Part shown: piece by piece, positions 25,076-34,220 of the stretch
Layout of the letters: each line of letters begins with the position of its first letter
How positions within the stretch are numbered: position 1 is the first letter of the stretch
Assembly (NCBI RefSeq): GCF_012767755.2
Contig: NZ_AP023189.1
Coordinates: forward strand, 310,001 to 374,000
Reading direction: 5' to 3'
DNA from: Pseudomonas tohonis
GTDB lineage: Bacteria; Pseudomonadota; Gammaproteobacteria; Pseudomonadales; Pseudomonadaceae
Length of the DNA: 64,000 nucleotides
Translations under genes and position numbers: made by a program
Notes under the pieces: model-generated
The model's input: the letters and a program-made list of their open reading frames with translations, nothing else
The model's database searches: none
What the model was told of the DNA's origin: nothing

Positions 25076-26539
25076 ATGGATTTGTTCGAGGACGACTTAC
25101 CGTCTGAGGCACTGGGCGCCACCTTAAGCCCGCTGGTCTCACCGCTCGAAACACCGCCCGACCTACCGGTGGAGGTTCGACTTGTCGCGGCCGTCTCGCG
25201 CCTGCTCGACTTCCACCAGGCACGAAGCTCTGGCAGCAATGTCTCGGTTCCCGAAGTGCCTGAGACGGCGGCGCACAACCTTCATCTCGCCATCTCCTTG
25301 ATCACTGCGCTTGGGCAGTGGGAACTGGATCAAGGTCAGGCTCTGGTCTCGCTCAAGCAGCTACGACAGCTCGCGAGCGAGGATGTGCAGTCGGTCGATG
25401 AGGCAACCCTGGAACACTGCGTATTGTCGCTCTCGCATCCGCGCGAAATCCGCTTCGGAGTCAAGACTACAGAGGGAATTGGCGTCGCGAGTACGAGCGA
25501 TACCACACCGCTCCTCATTTTCGACAGCAGCCTACGACAAGTGGGCCTGACCGATAACGCTCGAATGTTCATTCGTGTCGCCGAGCTCAAGGACAGCTGG
25601 CTCTACAGCGACCTTGATGCCCAGCGTCTGCTGGCCGCACTTGAGAGGCGTCAGTTTGCGGATATCCCCCGCTTCTGCCGGGAGATGCTTCGAGACCTTG
25701 CGACTAAGGCTCGGCAAATCGCTGATGTTTCCGAACGCCCTGCGTACACCGACCTGCGAGATGGGCTAATTCGAGAAGGTGCCACCATTAGCAGCGCTCT
25801 TCGGGAAGCTACGGGCCTTGTAGATAAGGCAATGCGGTACCTGTTCTCACCGCCCGTAGTAGATGCTTTTGAGCTGTGGAAGGCCTCTAACGGCATCTCT
25901 TACGAGTTGAGCAACCTTCAGGCGGAAATGGAAAGGGTTCTCCAGGCGACGGAGAGCCTTTCACGGAGGTTCGTGCACTTTTTGACTGAAGCGCAGCAGG
26001 CGCAAACAGTCCGTAGCCCATCAATTGGCTTCCTGGAGCTCGTCAACTCCCTACATTCGCGAACAGATGGGTTCCTTGAGCAACTCGAGGCTGCAACTGC
26101 CGACTTTGTCCCTTGGGCCCCCGATCTCGCCTTCTTCAGCCCTGACCTCGTCGCCGGCGAAGTCAGCCTATCGAAGCTCTATGTCCAGAGCCTCCCTGCT
26201 CCGCCCAAGCTGTCGTTCCGCCAGACCGACCAGGTAGATGACCACGCTGAGCAAGTGCACGAGTTTTTGCTGCGCAATGCCAAGCTGATAGTCAGTTCGC
26301 TGAAGTCAGGCCCCAAACCGCTTGAGGAGCTGCTGCGGCTTGAAGGGCTGGTCTACGAGGGGGCGGAAGGTCTTGCCGATTTCACGGGGGCCTATTCCTA
26401 CCCCGAAGTCTTCGATGTGGGCGAGCAAAGTATTCGTGTCTTGCATCAGGACGAGCTGATCGAAGTATTTTCGGACAGCTCTGTTCTGGTCACCAGCAAT
26501 CCGATTTTGTCTCTGGAGGTGCCTGATGTCCCCAGCTGA
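25076..26539 (+). CDS. Wadjet/MksF-like kleisin subunit (JetA-like)
   Basis: A 487-residue protein, first gene of a tightly overlapping four-gene operon. Its place and size match JetA/MksF, the kleisin that bridges the heads of the SMC partner. It is mostly alpha-helical: an N-terminal helical/winged-helix region (VRLVAAVSRLLDFHQA, ALVSLKQLRQLASEDVQ), a long central helical stretch (about 200-340, LQAEMERVLQATESLSRRFV) and a C-terminal winged-helix-like tail (LLRLEGLVYEGAEGLADF). No enzymatic motif is seen. I assign it from operon position, predicted architecture and partners, not a direct family match, because its sequence is well diverged from the JetA (DUF3375) proteins I know. It overlaps the next gene by 14 bases. 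Confidence 0.68.
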   Translation: MDLFEDDLPSEALGATLSPLVSPLETPPDLPVEVRLVAAVSRLLDFHQARSSGSNVSVPEVPETAAHNLHLAISLITALGQWELDQGQALVSLKQLRQLASEDVQSVDEATLEHCVLSLSHPREIRFGVKTTEGIGVASTSDTTPLLIFDSSLRQVGLTDNARMFIRVAELKDSWLYSDLDAQRLLAALERRQFADIPRFCREMLRDLATKARQIADVSERPAYTDLRDGLIREGATISSALREATGLVDKAMRYLFSPPVVDAFELWKASNGISYELSNLQAEMERVLQATESLSRRFVHFLTEAQQAQTVRSPSIGFLELVNSLHSRTDGFLEQLEAATADFVPWAPDLAFFSPDLVAGEVSLSKLYVQSLPAPPKLSFRQTDQVDDHAEQVHEFLLRNAKLIVSSLKSGPKPLEELLRLEGLVYEGAEGLADFTGAYSYPEVFDVGEQSIRVLHQDELIEVFSDSSVLVTSNPILSLEVPDVPS

Positions 26540-27374
26540 GCAAGGCTTCGTGTTCTCAATACTACTCAAGCATCGGGAACTCTCCACTCGGCCCATAGGG
26601 CGCTCGGCATATCCAGATGAGATACGTGCTGCTCGGATCTTGTTCGATTGCAGGCAGTCGGTGCTTGATGACTTCGACGAGTTTCTCTCCGGTCAGGGGT
26701 TGGGATTGCGTGTCCTGGACGGCATCGCAGACCTGGGTGTTCCTGACCAGAGCGGGCGCCCGATCGTTTACTACATCCTCTGTCGCCGATTTGGAGAGGA
26801 GTCGCCGTCCTACGTTGACGCCAAAGCGTTCTTTTCTGATTTCCGTGATCGTCGTCGAGAACGGAATGCTGATGATGAGGCGGTGGAGCTGAACAAAAGC
26901 TCTTCGGTCTTTTGGATCGCGAGGCTTTGGCTGACCCTTCAGTACTTCTTCTACGATCGGATCGATCGACCCGTCGGTAATCTCTACAACTGGCGCAATG
27001 CTCTGGTGAAAGAGGCCGACTTCATTATTCAGCTCAAGACCGATGTCGAGACGATGGGGAATACCGGCCGTCCAGAAGGCGAAGCGGGCTTGCTCTGGGA
27101 TGACTACTGGCAGAAGCGAGCGAGCATCCCTCAGATTGCGCGACGGTTCTTCAAGCTCATGAAGCAATACCGAATGATCGAACAGACCGACCAGGACGGT
27201 ATTTGGCGTCAGTCACTAGTGGCAGCCGTGGACATGTCCGGTATTGCTGATCGGTCCTTGCGCTATCTGATGCCAGCGGCAGATCAAGCATTTCTGACTC
27301 GAGCTCAATCGCTGATTAATGGCTACGAGGAGCTTTCCGTAGGAGAAGACGATGCCCCTGATTCACGCGTTTGA
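26526..27374 (+). CDS. Wadjet/MksE-like KITE subunit (JetB-like)
   Basis: A 282-residue protein beginning with GGAGGTG five bases before its ATG. It is in the slot and size range of JetB/MksE (KITE, tandem winged-helix) subunits, which dimerise and load on the kleisin. The aromatic helix RLWLTLQYFFYDRIDRP and the later RRFFKLMKQYRMIEQTDQDG fit winged-helix repeats. It is longer than typical JetB proteins (about 200), with an acidic C-terminal tail (SVGEDDAPDS). The end overlaps the SMC gene by 23 bases, so the two are translationally coupled. The assignment is mainly contextual. Confidence 0.65.
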   Translation: MSPAEQGFVFSILLKHRELSTRPIGRSAYPDEIRAARILFDCRQSVLDDFDEFLSGQGLGLRVLDGIADLGVPDQSGRPIVYYILCRRFGEESPSYVDAKAFFSDFRDRRRERNADDEAVELNKSSSVFWIARLWLTLQYFFYDRIDRPVGNLYNWRNALVKEADFIIQLKTDVETMGNTGRPEGEAGLLWDDYWQKRASIPQIARRFFKLMKQYRMIEQTDQDGIWRQSLVAAVDMSGIADRSLRYLMPAADQAFLTRAQSLINGYEELSVGEDDAPDSRV

Positions 27375-30300
27375 GGTCTCAAACTTCCTGAACCATCGAC
27401 GCAAAGCTCCCTGGAGGCCAGACTGGCCCTGCAATCGCTTCTTGCTGGGTGGCTACCATGCCGCGCTCAACATCCCTAACGGACGTGGCAAGAGCACGAT
27501 GGTGTTGATGATACTGGCGATGCTGGCCGGCAAGACCAAGAAGCTCAATGAGCTGATGCGAAAGCATGCCGCACCAGAATCTTACGGTGCGTTCACGCAC
27601 CTACGTATCGAGATCACGCACCGCAACCCGGGCCACGAGGACCTGCTGCAGGAACTCATTGGCCCCAGTGACGGCGAAAGAATGGTCTTCGGTATGTATG
27701 GCAATGCTAGGGACGGCAGGACTTTCGATTTCTATGCATACCGGGGAACGTTTGATGACTGCCCCCTGGGTATAGAAAGTGGCCGAATTACCGACATAGT
27801 GACTCGCGAAGAGTTTTTGGAGTGTTTGAGGAAGCGCCCAGGCCTGTTTCCCTCCAACCAGAAAGAGCGACAAGACGAGGAGTGGCGGCGTTTCATCTCT
27901 GAGCACTTTGACGCTGCATCGATTCTGCAGCAGTACGCCTACCAGGCCGCGAACGCTGCGGAAGGCTCAAGCACCTACTTCGAGGTGGAGTCGAAGACGG
28001 GCAACTACAGCGCTCAGCTGTTCTACAAGCACCTCGCTCCCGAGCTGCTCGCAGATGTGATGGGTAGCTACGGCGAGGAGGATGAGCGTGGAATCGAAGA
28101 CACGATCCATGAAAAGGCTAGCAGCGTGGTCCGGGCACGCAAGCGAACCAAAGAGACCGCGCGCGAACTAGATGAGGCCGAACGAGTTCTTGAGCGCCTT
28201 AGAGATCTTGACGAAGAGGTGCAGAAAATTGAGGCCGCACAAGCGGATTTGCACGCCACGCGGCGGCCCTTGATCGAAGAGCTTTGCGTTCTTGAAGACG
28301 CCGTGCTCAAGAATCCGATCCCAGGCTCTCCCCGTCCTCCTGCGGTAGAGGATCCAGATCTGTTCCACTACATGCTTCTGCAGCGCGAGGAATGGTGGAT
28401 CACCGACCAGGGGCTCGCATCCTTGCTGAATGAGCCGGTAAGGGCTCTTAATCAGCGAGTGGTACGGGTCTTGAGTGCACGACCGGATACGAAAGCGCAG
28501 AAATCACAAGCTATTGATTTGTCTTGTAACCTTCCTCGTTTTATCCCTGCTCGTGGCGGCCATCCTGCGAAGCTTTACAACCTGCCTGATGCGATCACGC
28601 TTTGCTTCGACGCGATGAGTGATGAAGCAGCGTCTGATCGCGAGGCAGTGATCACACAGTTGAATGCAGCCTTCGCTTGGGCAAGGGATCACGCGGACAC
28701 CAACCCAGCCCGTCGTGAAATCCGGAACAGCAATTTGCAGCGAGCGGCTATCGCTGTGCAGAACCGTACCCTGGAGGAAGAAGCCGGGGCGCTCCAAGGA
28801 CGATCTACGGAGCTAAGTCATGAGGAGTCGGGGCTCAGAAGCGGCGGTGTAGCGTGGGAGATGCTTCAGAAAAGCGGCTACTTCAGTGAACAGGAGCTGG
28901 CCAACCCCGCAGGTACGGAAGCGGCAGTAACAGAAGAGTTATTGCGCGCGAACCGGGACTTCGATCATCACAACAGGGTCACGTCAGAGCATCAGTCAAC
29001 CTTCTTGAAGTGGCAAGAATTCCAGGCTGAGCACGGTGAGGATGTTTCACCCGGTATTCTGGTAGCCGACTTGGAGCGCGAGGAGGTCGAGGCTAGGCAA
29101 CAATTAGAGGAGGCAGACGGTAAGCAAGAGGCCCAAGCAAGCCTTGTCGCTAGGCTGGTCCAGCAGCACAAGCGAGCCAAATCCGATTTCGAGCGGCTTC
29201 GAGAGAGTCACTCCACGGTGACCCACTACCTCCCCGACACTCGAGTTTTCCATGAAATTTTCGCAGGCGAGTCTGCGAAGGGGCTGGAGCAGCAAGTCCA
29301 CAGAGAGCTCGATGAGGCAAAGTCTAAGCGGGACCACTATTCTGATGAGTTGAGGTCACTCGCCGGAGCTATCAAAGCGCTGGAAACGTTCAGCCAAACG
29401 TATCCAAATAGCGACCCTGCTCAATGGCTTCACGCTCGAGCAGCCGAGAGAAAACAGCTAGGCGAGCGAGAAACGTCCATTCGTCTCGCATTGGGTCGCA
29501 GGAAGGAATTGCTGGCGCGTGCAGAAACGCATTGGCAGGCTGGGACATCGTTTGGTCTGCGCTTCGAGGGAGCTACGACCGAGGGTTTGGAAGCGCAGGT
29601 ACAGCGTGAGCTCGAACACGCTCAAATTTCGCTCCGCCAGAATGAGCAAACCTTGGCAGCCCTCCAGCCCGACCTGGCGGCGATCGAGCAATTTCAGCAG
29701 CACTTCCCCAGCGCGCACCCTGGTGAGTGGCTTGCGTATCGATCTCAAAAGAAGACTCACGCCGACGAAGTGATATCCGCAAACGGGCTGCGTTTGGACT
29801 CTATGCTCGCTCAGCGGCACGTCGTTGCCGAGCATCGCGATGGGGCAGAGGCCTACGACTCCTACTTCCTGAATGAAGATCCATACGGTCTGATAGGCAG
29901 GATTGGAGCAGAGCTCGCATCCGCGAAGCTTCGGCGAGAAGACGCCCTAGGTGCTTTGACTCACATCCAAGCAGAGCTTGATGCAGTGGAGGTGTTTAGG
30001 TCTGAGGTGGTTGGCCTGGAGCCGGGGCTCTGGCTTGAACAATGGCGTGCATCTCGCTCAGCTGCAGAGCAGGCGCTGGCTGAGATGCGCGACGAGTATG
30101 AGCGCGTTGGTGAGCGGCGCCGTATCCTCGACAAGGATCCGGTGGTACCGAGCTCGACCGCACGTGCTGCTATGGATGTTGCGGGAACTACTGCTCAGCC
30201 ACTTTACGCCTTTATTGATTCGCTTGAGCTCGGCGAAGCGCGCAAGGAAACGGTTCTATCACTGTTCTCTGCTTTGATTTTTGCCCCGGTGCTTCACAGT

Positions 30301-33123
30301 GTCGAGGCTGCAGCCGAAGTCGCAGGGCGCCTGGCTCAGGCAGAAATCGATGTCCCCGTACTTGTGGCAGGCCCGCTTGGTGAGTTCTGCCGAAGCGGCT
30401 CGATTTCTTATCAAGATGGTGTGGCCGTCACTTGGCTCGTCGGTGTCAAAACCTGGCCGGTGGCTTGTTTGCTGGACCCTGGTCTTCTGCAGCAAGAGCG
30501 TGCTCGACTTGATGTTTTGCTCAGTGAGCTGCGGGCCCAGATTGACGAGCTTCAGGCGCGCATTGATCGATTCGTTGCAGAGGAGCTTTTCGCTCAAACT
30601 GCAGAGCAGGCGCGAGATGCGATTTTGCGTCGAATTCCTGAGCGCGGTGCGGAGCTTAAAGCCTTCATCCAAGGGCTGGATGAGGATCTTCCCAGGCTCG
30701 AAAGGCGTGCCTCAGTGGAAGCTAAACAGGCCATTGAGTCTCGGCTGATTACCACTGAAACGCTCGGTCTTACGTCCAATGCTGGCTGGGATTCCATTCT
30801 GCATTCTGTGGCCGAGTTGGCTCGTCTTGTCGAGGGGCTTCAAGCAGGTATTGATGAGGCCCAGGCCGTACTCGTCGAACTTGAGCGGGACGCTGATCAG
30901 GAAGTCAATGCTGCAGTCGCTGCGAAGGCCATAGACGAAGGTAAGGCCCGTCAGGCTGAACAGCTACGTGGTTCCATATCCCGACTCCACTCTGAATTGC
31001 CTGCACTGGAAGATAGGGCGTCGAAAGATGCCCGGCTTTCCATTCGTGCCATGGCAAGCCTTCAAGATTTGCTCCAACTCTCTCCTGACGCCTCCTGGGT
31101 AGTCGTTCTGGAAGCGCGTACCCGGGTCGACGAGGATATAGCTGTCCAGGACGCGAAGCTGCAGGACGTTCTCCAATCCATCGAGCGATGGGATCAGACT
31201 TCGCTGATTGAGCCCGTCGCGCGTGAAGCAGCAGCAGCTATCGAGAATAGGGTCCCTGAGCAGCATACGACGTTGCTCGCGCTCGCCCAGGAGCTTGACC
31301 AAGTCATGCCCCGGCTGGAGACGCGAGCATCGTTCGATGCCATTACTTCCATTCGGGCGATGTGTGCCGTTGAAGAGGCATTGCAGGGTAGGTCGCCTGA
31401 TGAGCTGAGCCTGACGATCCAGGAAGCCAGTACCAAATTCGATGTCCTTACTGTTGATCTCTCTGACCACGAGTCAGTGTTCGAGACGCTGGTGCAATTT
31501 AGGAAACGAAGTCAGGAACGGCTTGTTAAGGCCCTTGAGCAGGCCCGTCAGATTGATGGCTTGAGTCGTCTACAAAGCTTTGCGGATCACCCTGAGCATG
31601 GCCCGGACTTCATGGCGAAGGCTGACGAAGTAAGGGGCCAGCTTGAGCGTGCTCGTGAGTACGCTCAGCGCAGAGCTGCATTTGATTTCGAGGGTGTGGC
31701 GCAGTTTGTGGCGAGTGGTGGGAACGTCAGGCTGGCAGCCATTCAGGCAGAGCTTGGGCTCGCAGGAGATCGCCTTCAGGCGATTGCAGCACTTCTGAAA
31801 GAGAACCAGACGAAGGATGAGCAACTGCGTGCTGAACAGGAGACCCTTCGAAGGGCGGAGCGGCTCATCGACGAGTCGATCATACAAGTGCGGCGTGGCT
31901 ACTTGGAGCGCAAGAAAGTAATACCTGAACCGGTCTCAATAAGCCCCGAGCAGTTACGTAACCATGAGCTCTATCGGGCGCTCCACCCGGCGGGTGACTC
32001 CTCTCATATGGGCCTTGCCCGAAGCATGGATCAGGCCTGTGAGTTGTTGTCGTCCGGAGAGGCTGAGCAGTTGCGGCAACGCTACAGCGAGGCTGGAAAA
32101 GGCCTTCAGCTTCACATGGAGAGTTTCATCAAGCTTACCGATAAGATATTGGGCGACTCTCACCTCAAGTTGCCTGAGGTGGCACGTACCCAGCTACGGC
32201 AAGCGCGCGAGAACCCGCCACTGGTCACTGTGATGCTGCAGGCCAGCCAGGTGTCATTCGATGAGAACATGAAGGTCAACAGGATTGCTGATGAGCACCT
32301 GGCTGAGGAGCGTGCCGGACTCAGTAGCTGGCTGACAAATTTCACGCTACGACTGCCTGACAACCTCAAAACACTGCGTACCATTCTCGCGCCTAAAGTT
32401 GATCAGACGTCCAAGGCTGTAACTCGAGCTGGGTTCCACGTTGATGCCAAGGTCATCGATTCAGAGGGTGTCCAGGCGCTGATCGAGTCGATTATCCAGG
32501 ACGTTGAGAATTACGAGGATAACGAGCTGGCCAAAGAGTCTTCTGTGCGCGATCACCTAAGACAAAGTCTGCGCGACGACATCCGCAGAAACTTCTATCA
32601 GAAAGTGATTGTGAATCCCCGCATCTACCTCGTTCTGCCAGCTATGAGCGAGGCCCCCCTCGAGATGGAACGCGACATGGCGAGCTCTGGCCAGGGGATT
32701 GCCATTACCTTCCTCTGGATCCTACGGCTTTCAGAGTTCATAACGGAGAGGGAGATCCGCCGGCAAACCGTTGGGCGAGCGCAGCGTCAGCGGCTGCGCG
32801 ATCGGTCCACAGGCTTCACTATCCTAGATGGTGCATTTTCCCACCTGTCCTCGAAAAGCTTGATTGATGAAACCTTGAAGGGCATTGAGGATACTACGGG
32901 GCGATTCCAGCTGATTGTCACTGTCCATGATCCCGCCTATCAGAACGATTTCAATCGATTCCCCGCTCTGGTAGTGGCCAGAGAGATGCAAGGGCATTAC
33001 ATGCGTGCTTGGTCTCACCTGAATGAAGTTGGCGAGAGAGATGTTTTAGGGCAAGAGACCCTCGCCACTTTTCAGGCCATCCGGGTGGCTCGTACAGCTA
33101 AAGCAGCGGAGGAAGGTCGGTGA
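27352..33123 (+). CDS. Giant SMC-family ATPase (JetC/MksB-like) with repeat-expanded arms
   Basis: A 1923-residue SMC-like protein, far larger than usual JetC/MksB (about 900-1300). The N-terminal head has Walker A NIPNGRGKST (G44-T49). The C-terminal head has signature SSGQG (1778-1782) and a Walker B-like TILDGAFSHLS (D1826), where G1827 replaces the usual catalytic Glu. Between them are a first arm (about 250-930), a globular hinge (about 935-1043, VAGPLGEFCRSGSISYQDGV) and a second arm (1044-1700). The first arm has three gapless 101-residue repeats starting G644, G745 and G846, with WL at repeat positions 49-50. The second arm has three repeats 103 apart, marked by LPRLERRAS-type motifs (P1114, P1217, P1320). 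Residues about 324-420 look like a RhuM-type helix-turn-helix module. It should extrude or compact DNA and, with the Toprim partner, destroy plasmids; this follows from Wadjet systems. Confidence 0.85.
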   Translation: MPLIHAFEVSNFLNHRRKAPWRPDWPCNRFLLGGYHAALNIPNGRGKSTMVLMILAMLAGKTKKLNELMRKHAAPESYGAFTHLRIEITHRNPGHEDLLQELIGPSDGERMVFGMYGNARDGRTFDFYAYRGTFDDCPLGIESGRITDIVTREEFLECLRKRPGLFPSNQKERQDEEWRRFISEHFDAASILQQYAYQAANAAEGSSTYFEVESKTGNYSAQLFYKHLAPELLADVMGSYGEEDERGIEDTIHEKASSVVRARKRTKETARELDEAERVLERLRDLDEEVQKIEAAQADLHATRRPLIEELCVLEDAVLKNPIPGSPRPPAVEDPDLFHYMLLQREEWWITDQGLASLLNEPVRALNQRVVRVLSARPDTKAQKSQAIDLSCNLPRFIPARGGHPAKLYNLPDAITLCFDAMSDEAASDREAVITQLNAAFAWARDHADTNPARREIRNSNLQRAAIAVQNRTLEEEAGALQGRSTELSHEESGLRSGGVAWEMLQKSGYFSEQELANPAGTEAAVTEELLRANRDFDHHNRVTSEHQSTFLKWQEFQAEHGEDVSPGILVADLEREEVEARQQLEEADGKQEAQASLVARLVQQHKRAKSDFERLRESHSTVTHYLPDTRVFHEIFAGESAKGLEQQVHRELDEAKSKRDHYSDELRSLAGAIKALETFSQTYPNSDPAQWLHARAAERKQLGERETSIRLALGRRKELLARAETHWQAGTSFGLRFEGATTEGLEAQVQRELEHAQISLRQNEQTLAALQPDLAAIEQFQQHFPSAHPGEWLAYRSQKKTHADEVISANGLRLDSMLAQRHVVAEHRDGAEAYDSYFLNEDPYGLIGRIGAELASAKLRREDALGALTHIQAELDAVEVFRSEVVGLEPGLWLEQWRASRSAAEQALAEMRDEYERVGERRRILDKDPVVPSSTARAAMDVAGTTAQPLYAFIDSLELGEARKETVLSLFSALIFAPVLHSVEAAAEVAGRLAQAEIDVPVLVAGPLGEFCRSGSISYQDGVAVTWLVGVKTWPVACLLDPGLLQQERARLDVLLSELRAQIDELQARIDRFVAEELFAQTAEQARDAILRRIPERGAELKAFIQGLDEDLPRLERRASVEAKQAIESRLITTETLGLTSNAGWDSILHSVAELARLVEGLQAGIDEAQAVLVELERDADQEVNAAVAAKAIDEGKARQAEQLRGSISRLHSELPALEDRASKDARLSIRAMASLQDLLQLSPDASWVVVLEARTRVDEDIAVQDAKLQDVLQSIERWDQTSLIEPVAREAAAAIENRVPEQHTTLLALAQELDQVMPRLETRASFDAITSIRAMCAVEEALQGRSPDELSLTIQEASTKFDVLTVDLSDHESVFETLVQFRKRSQERLVKALEQARQIDGLSRLQSFADHPEHGPDFMAKADEVRGQLERAREYAQRRAAFDFEGVAQFVASGGNVRLAAIQAELGLAGDRLQAIAALLKENQTKDEQLRAEQETLRRAERLIDESIIQVRRGYLERKKVIPEPVSISPEQLRNHELYRALHPAGDSSHMGLARSMDQACELLSSGEAEQLRQRYSEAGKGLQLHMESFIKLTDKILGDSHLKLPEVARTQLRQARENPPLVTVMLQASQVSFDENMKVNRIADEHLAEERAGLSSWLTNFTLRLPDNLKTLRTILAPKVDQTSKAVTRAGFHVDAKVIDSEGVQALIESIIQDVENYEDNELAKESSVRDHLRQSLRDDIRRNFYQKVIVNPRIYLVLPAMSEAPLEMERDMASSGQGIAITFLWILRLSEFITEREIRRQTVGRAQRQRLRDRSTGFTILDGAFSHLSSKSLIDETLKGIEDTTGRFQLIVTVHDPAYQNDFNRFPALVVAREMQGHYMRAWSHLNEVGERDVLGQETLATFQAIRVARTAKAAEEGR
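29281..30153 (+). repeat. Three 101-codon repeats in the first arm of the SMC protein
   Basis: Protein-level repeats begin at residues 644, 745 and 846. In their first 50 residues they align without gaps: GLEQQVHREL, GLEAQVQREL and GLIGRIGAEL; then L at shared positions, an E/AxF near 35-37 and WL at 49-50. The third is cut short by the hinge. The DNA has diverged, so the duplications are old. Confidence 0.85.
30622..31548 (+). repeat. Three 103-codon repeats in the second arm of the SMC protein
   Basis: Repeat cores LPRLERRAS, LPALEDRAS and MPRLETRAS have their prolines at residues 1114, 1217 and 1320, exactly 103 apart. Upstream helices and the downstream SIRAM / AIESR segments also line up. 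The repeats mirror the three in the first arm across the hinge. Repeat boundaries are approximate. Confidence 0.8.
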
Positions 33124-34220
33124 GTATTGACGACCGGATACCAGAGCTGCAGGCAGCGATTTGGAAGCGCCTCGGGAAAGGAGCGTACTTGAGACCAGCC
33201 GGCCTGCTGGAAAAACTGGGGAAGGATCTGGGCCTTCACCATAGCGATGTCCGGCGTGGATTTATCAGGCTCAAGGAGCAGGGCTGGCTGGATAACGTGG
33301 CCGCCAATGGTGAGCCTATTGGTCAAGTCAGAGTCCTGGCTAGCAGGCCATCGGCTATCGAGTCAGACTCATTGTTAGTTTGGCGTTCGGCATTGCAGCG
33401 CAGCGCGCTGGATAGGGACTCGCAAGTACTGCTTGAGTCCCTGCACCTCGCAACAGACGGATTGTCTCCTGAGATGCTCGATCGGCTCGCAGCGGGTCTT
33501 GGCCGACTGCGAAAGGAGCTTAGCCAGCCTACGGATGAGTCAGCCTTCGTTATCAGTACCAAGTACCTGCTTGGATCGTCGAAAGTTGTTGGCAAGCTCC
33601 CGGTTGCTCCGATGCGCCAGTTCTGTCCAGCGTTATTCGCTCAGCCTGACCGTATCCCTTATGTGGTGACTGCCGGGCCGGCACTGCCCGAGCGGGTTGT
33701 GCTCATTGAAAACCCTTGGGCGTTTGAACGTGCCATTGAAGCTGGGTTGGCTGAGCGCTGTGCACTGATTGCGACATTTGGATACGGGCTTTCCAGGAGC
33801 GGTGAGGCGTATGGAAAACAGCTGCAGAGCCTCTTGAGCGGTAGTTGGGCGGACCTGATCCAACTGCGGAGAAATCCAGAAGTAGCTGAACTCTGCAGCT
33901 TGCTCACGCATCCGGTCATCGAATTCTGGGGGGATTTCGACCTGGAGGCGTTCCGGATCTATCGGAGTCTCCTTAAACGCTTGCCTCAGCTGGTGCTCAG
34001 CCCCCTTTACACAGCGCTGCGAGACCACCTGCTGAATGGAGAAGGACATGAGTACCATGCGATTACCGCAAAGGAAGGTCAGGCGCCCCTAGGGGGTGAC
34101 GAGTTTGCGGATATGCCAGAGCTTCGAAAGCTCGCTGAGTTGTGCGCGGTCCGAGGCCTTGATCAGGAGTTTCTCTCGCTGCCAGAAATCGCTGTCCTAG
34201 GCACTTGTGAGAGGAGCTAA
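33120..34220 (+). CDS. Wadjet-like Toprim nuclease (JetD/MksG-like)
   Basis: A 366-residue protein whose GTG start overlaps the SMC stop by four bases. The N-terminal 70 residues are winged-helix-like (GLLEKLGKDLGLHHSDVRRG), as in JetD. The C-terminal half is a Toprim fold: the glutamate E197 in VVLIENPWAFERA and the acidic pair D272 and D274 in EFWGDFDLEAFRIYR, followed by a helix, matching the metal sites of the JetD/Spo11-like nuclease. It should cut DNA loops trapped by the SMC partner. Closing the operon in A-B-C-D order strengthens the Wadjet assignment. It is the most recognisable of the four besides the SMC. Confidence 0.78.
   Translation: MSIDDRIPELQAAIWKRLGKGAYLRPAGLLEKLGKDLGLHHSDVRRGFIRLKEQGWLDNVAANGEPIGQVRVLASRPSAIESDSLLVWRSALQRSALDRDSQVLLESLHLATDGLSPEMLDRLAAGLGRLRKELSQPTDESAFVISTKYLLGSSKVVGKLPVAPMRQFCPALFAQPDRIPYVVTAGPALPERVVLIENPWAFERAIEAGLAERCALIATFGYGLSRSGEAYGKQLQSLLSGSWADLIQLRRNPEVAELCSLLTHPVIEFWGDFDLEAFRIYRSLLKRLPQLVLSPLYTALRDHLLNGEGHEYHAITAKEGQAPLGGDEFADMPELRKLAELCAVRGLDQEFLSLPEIAVLGTCERS

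Noticed and set aside
29281..31548. DNA-level tandem repeat or CRISPR-like array in the SMC gene
   Set aside because: The repetition is visible only in protein; nucleotide copies are diverged and coding, with no spacers. No CRISPR array was seen anywhere in the window.
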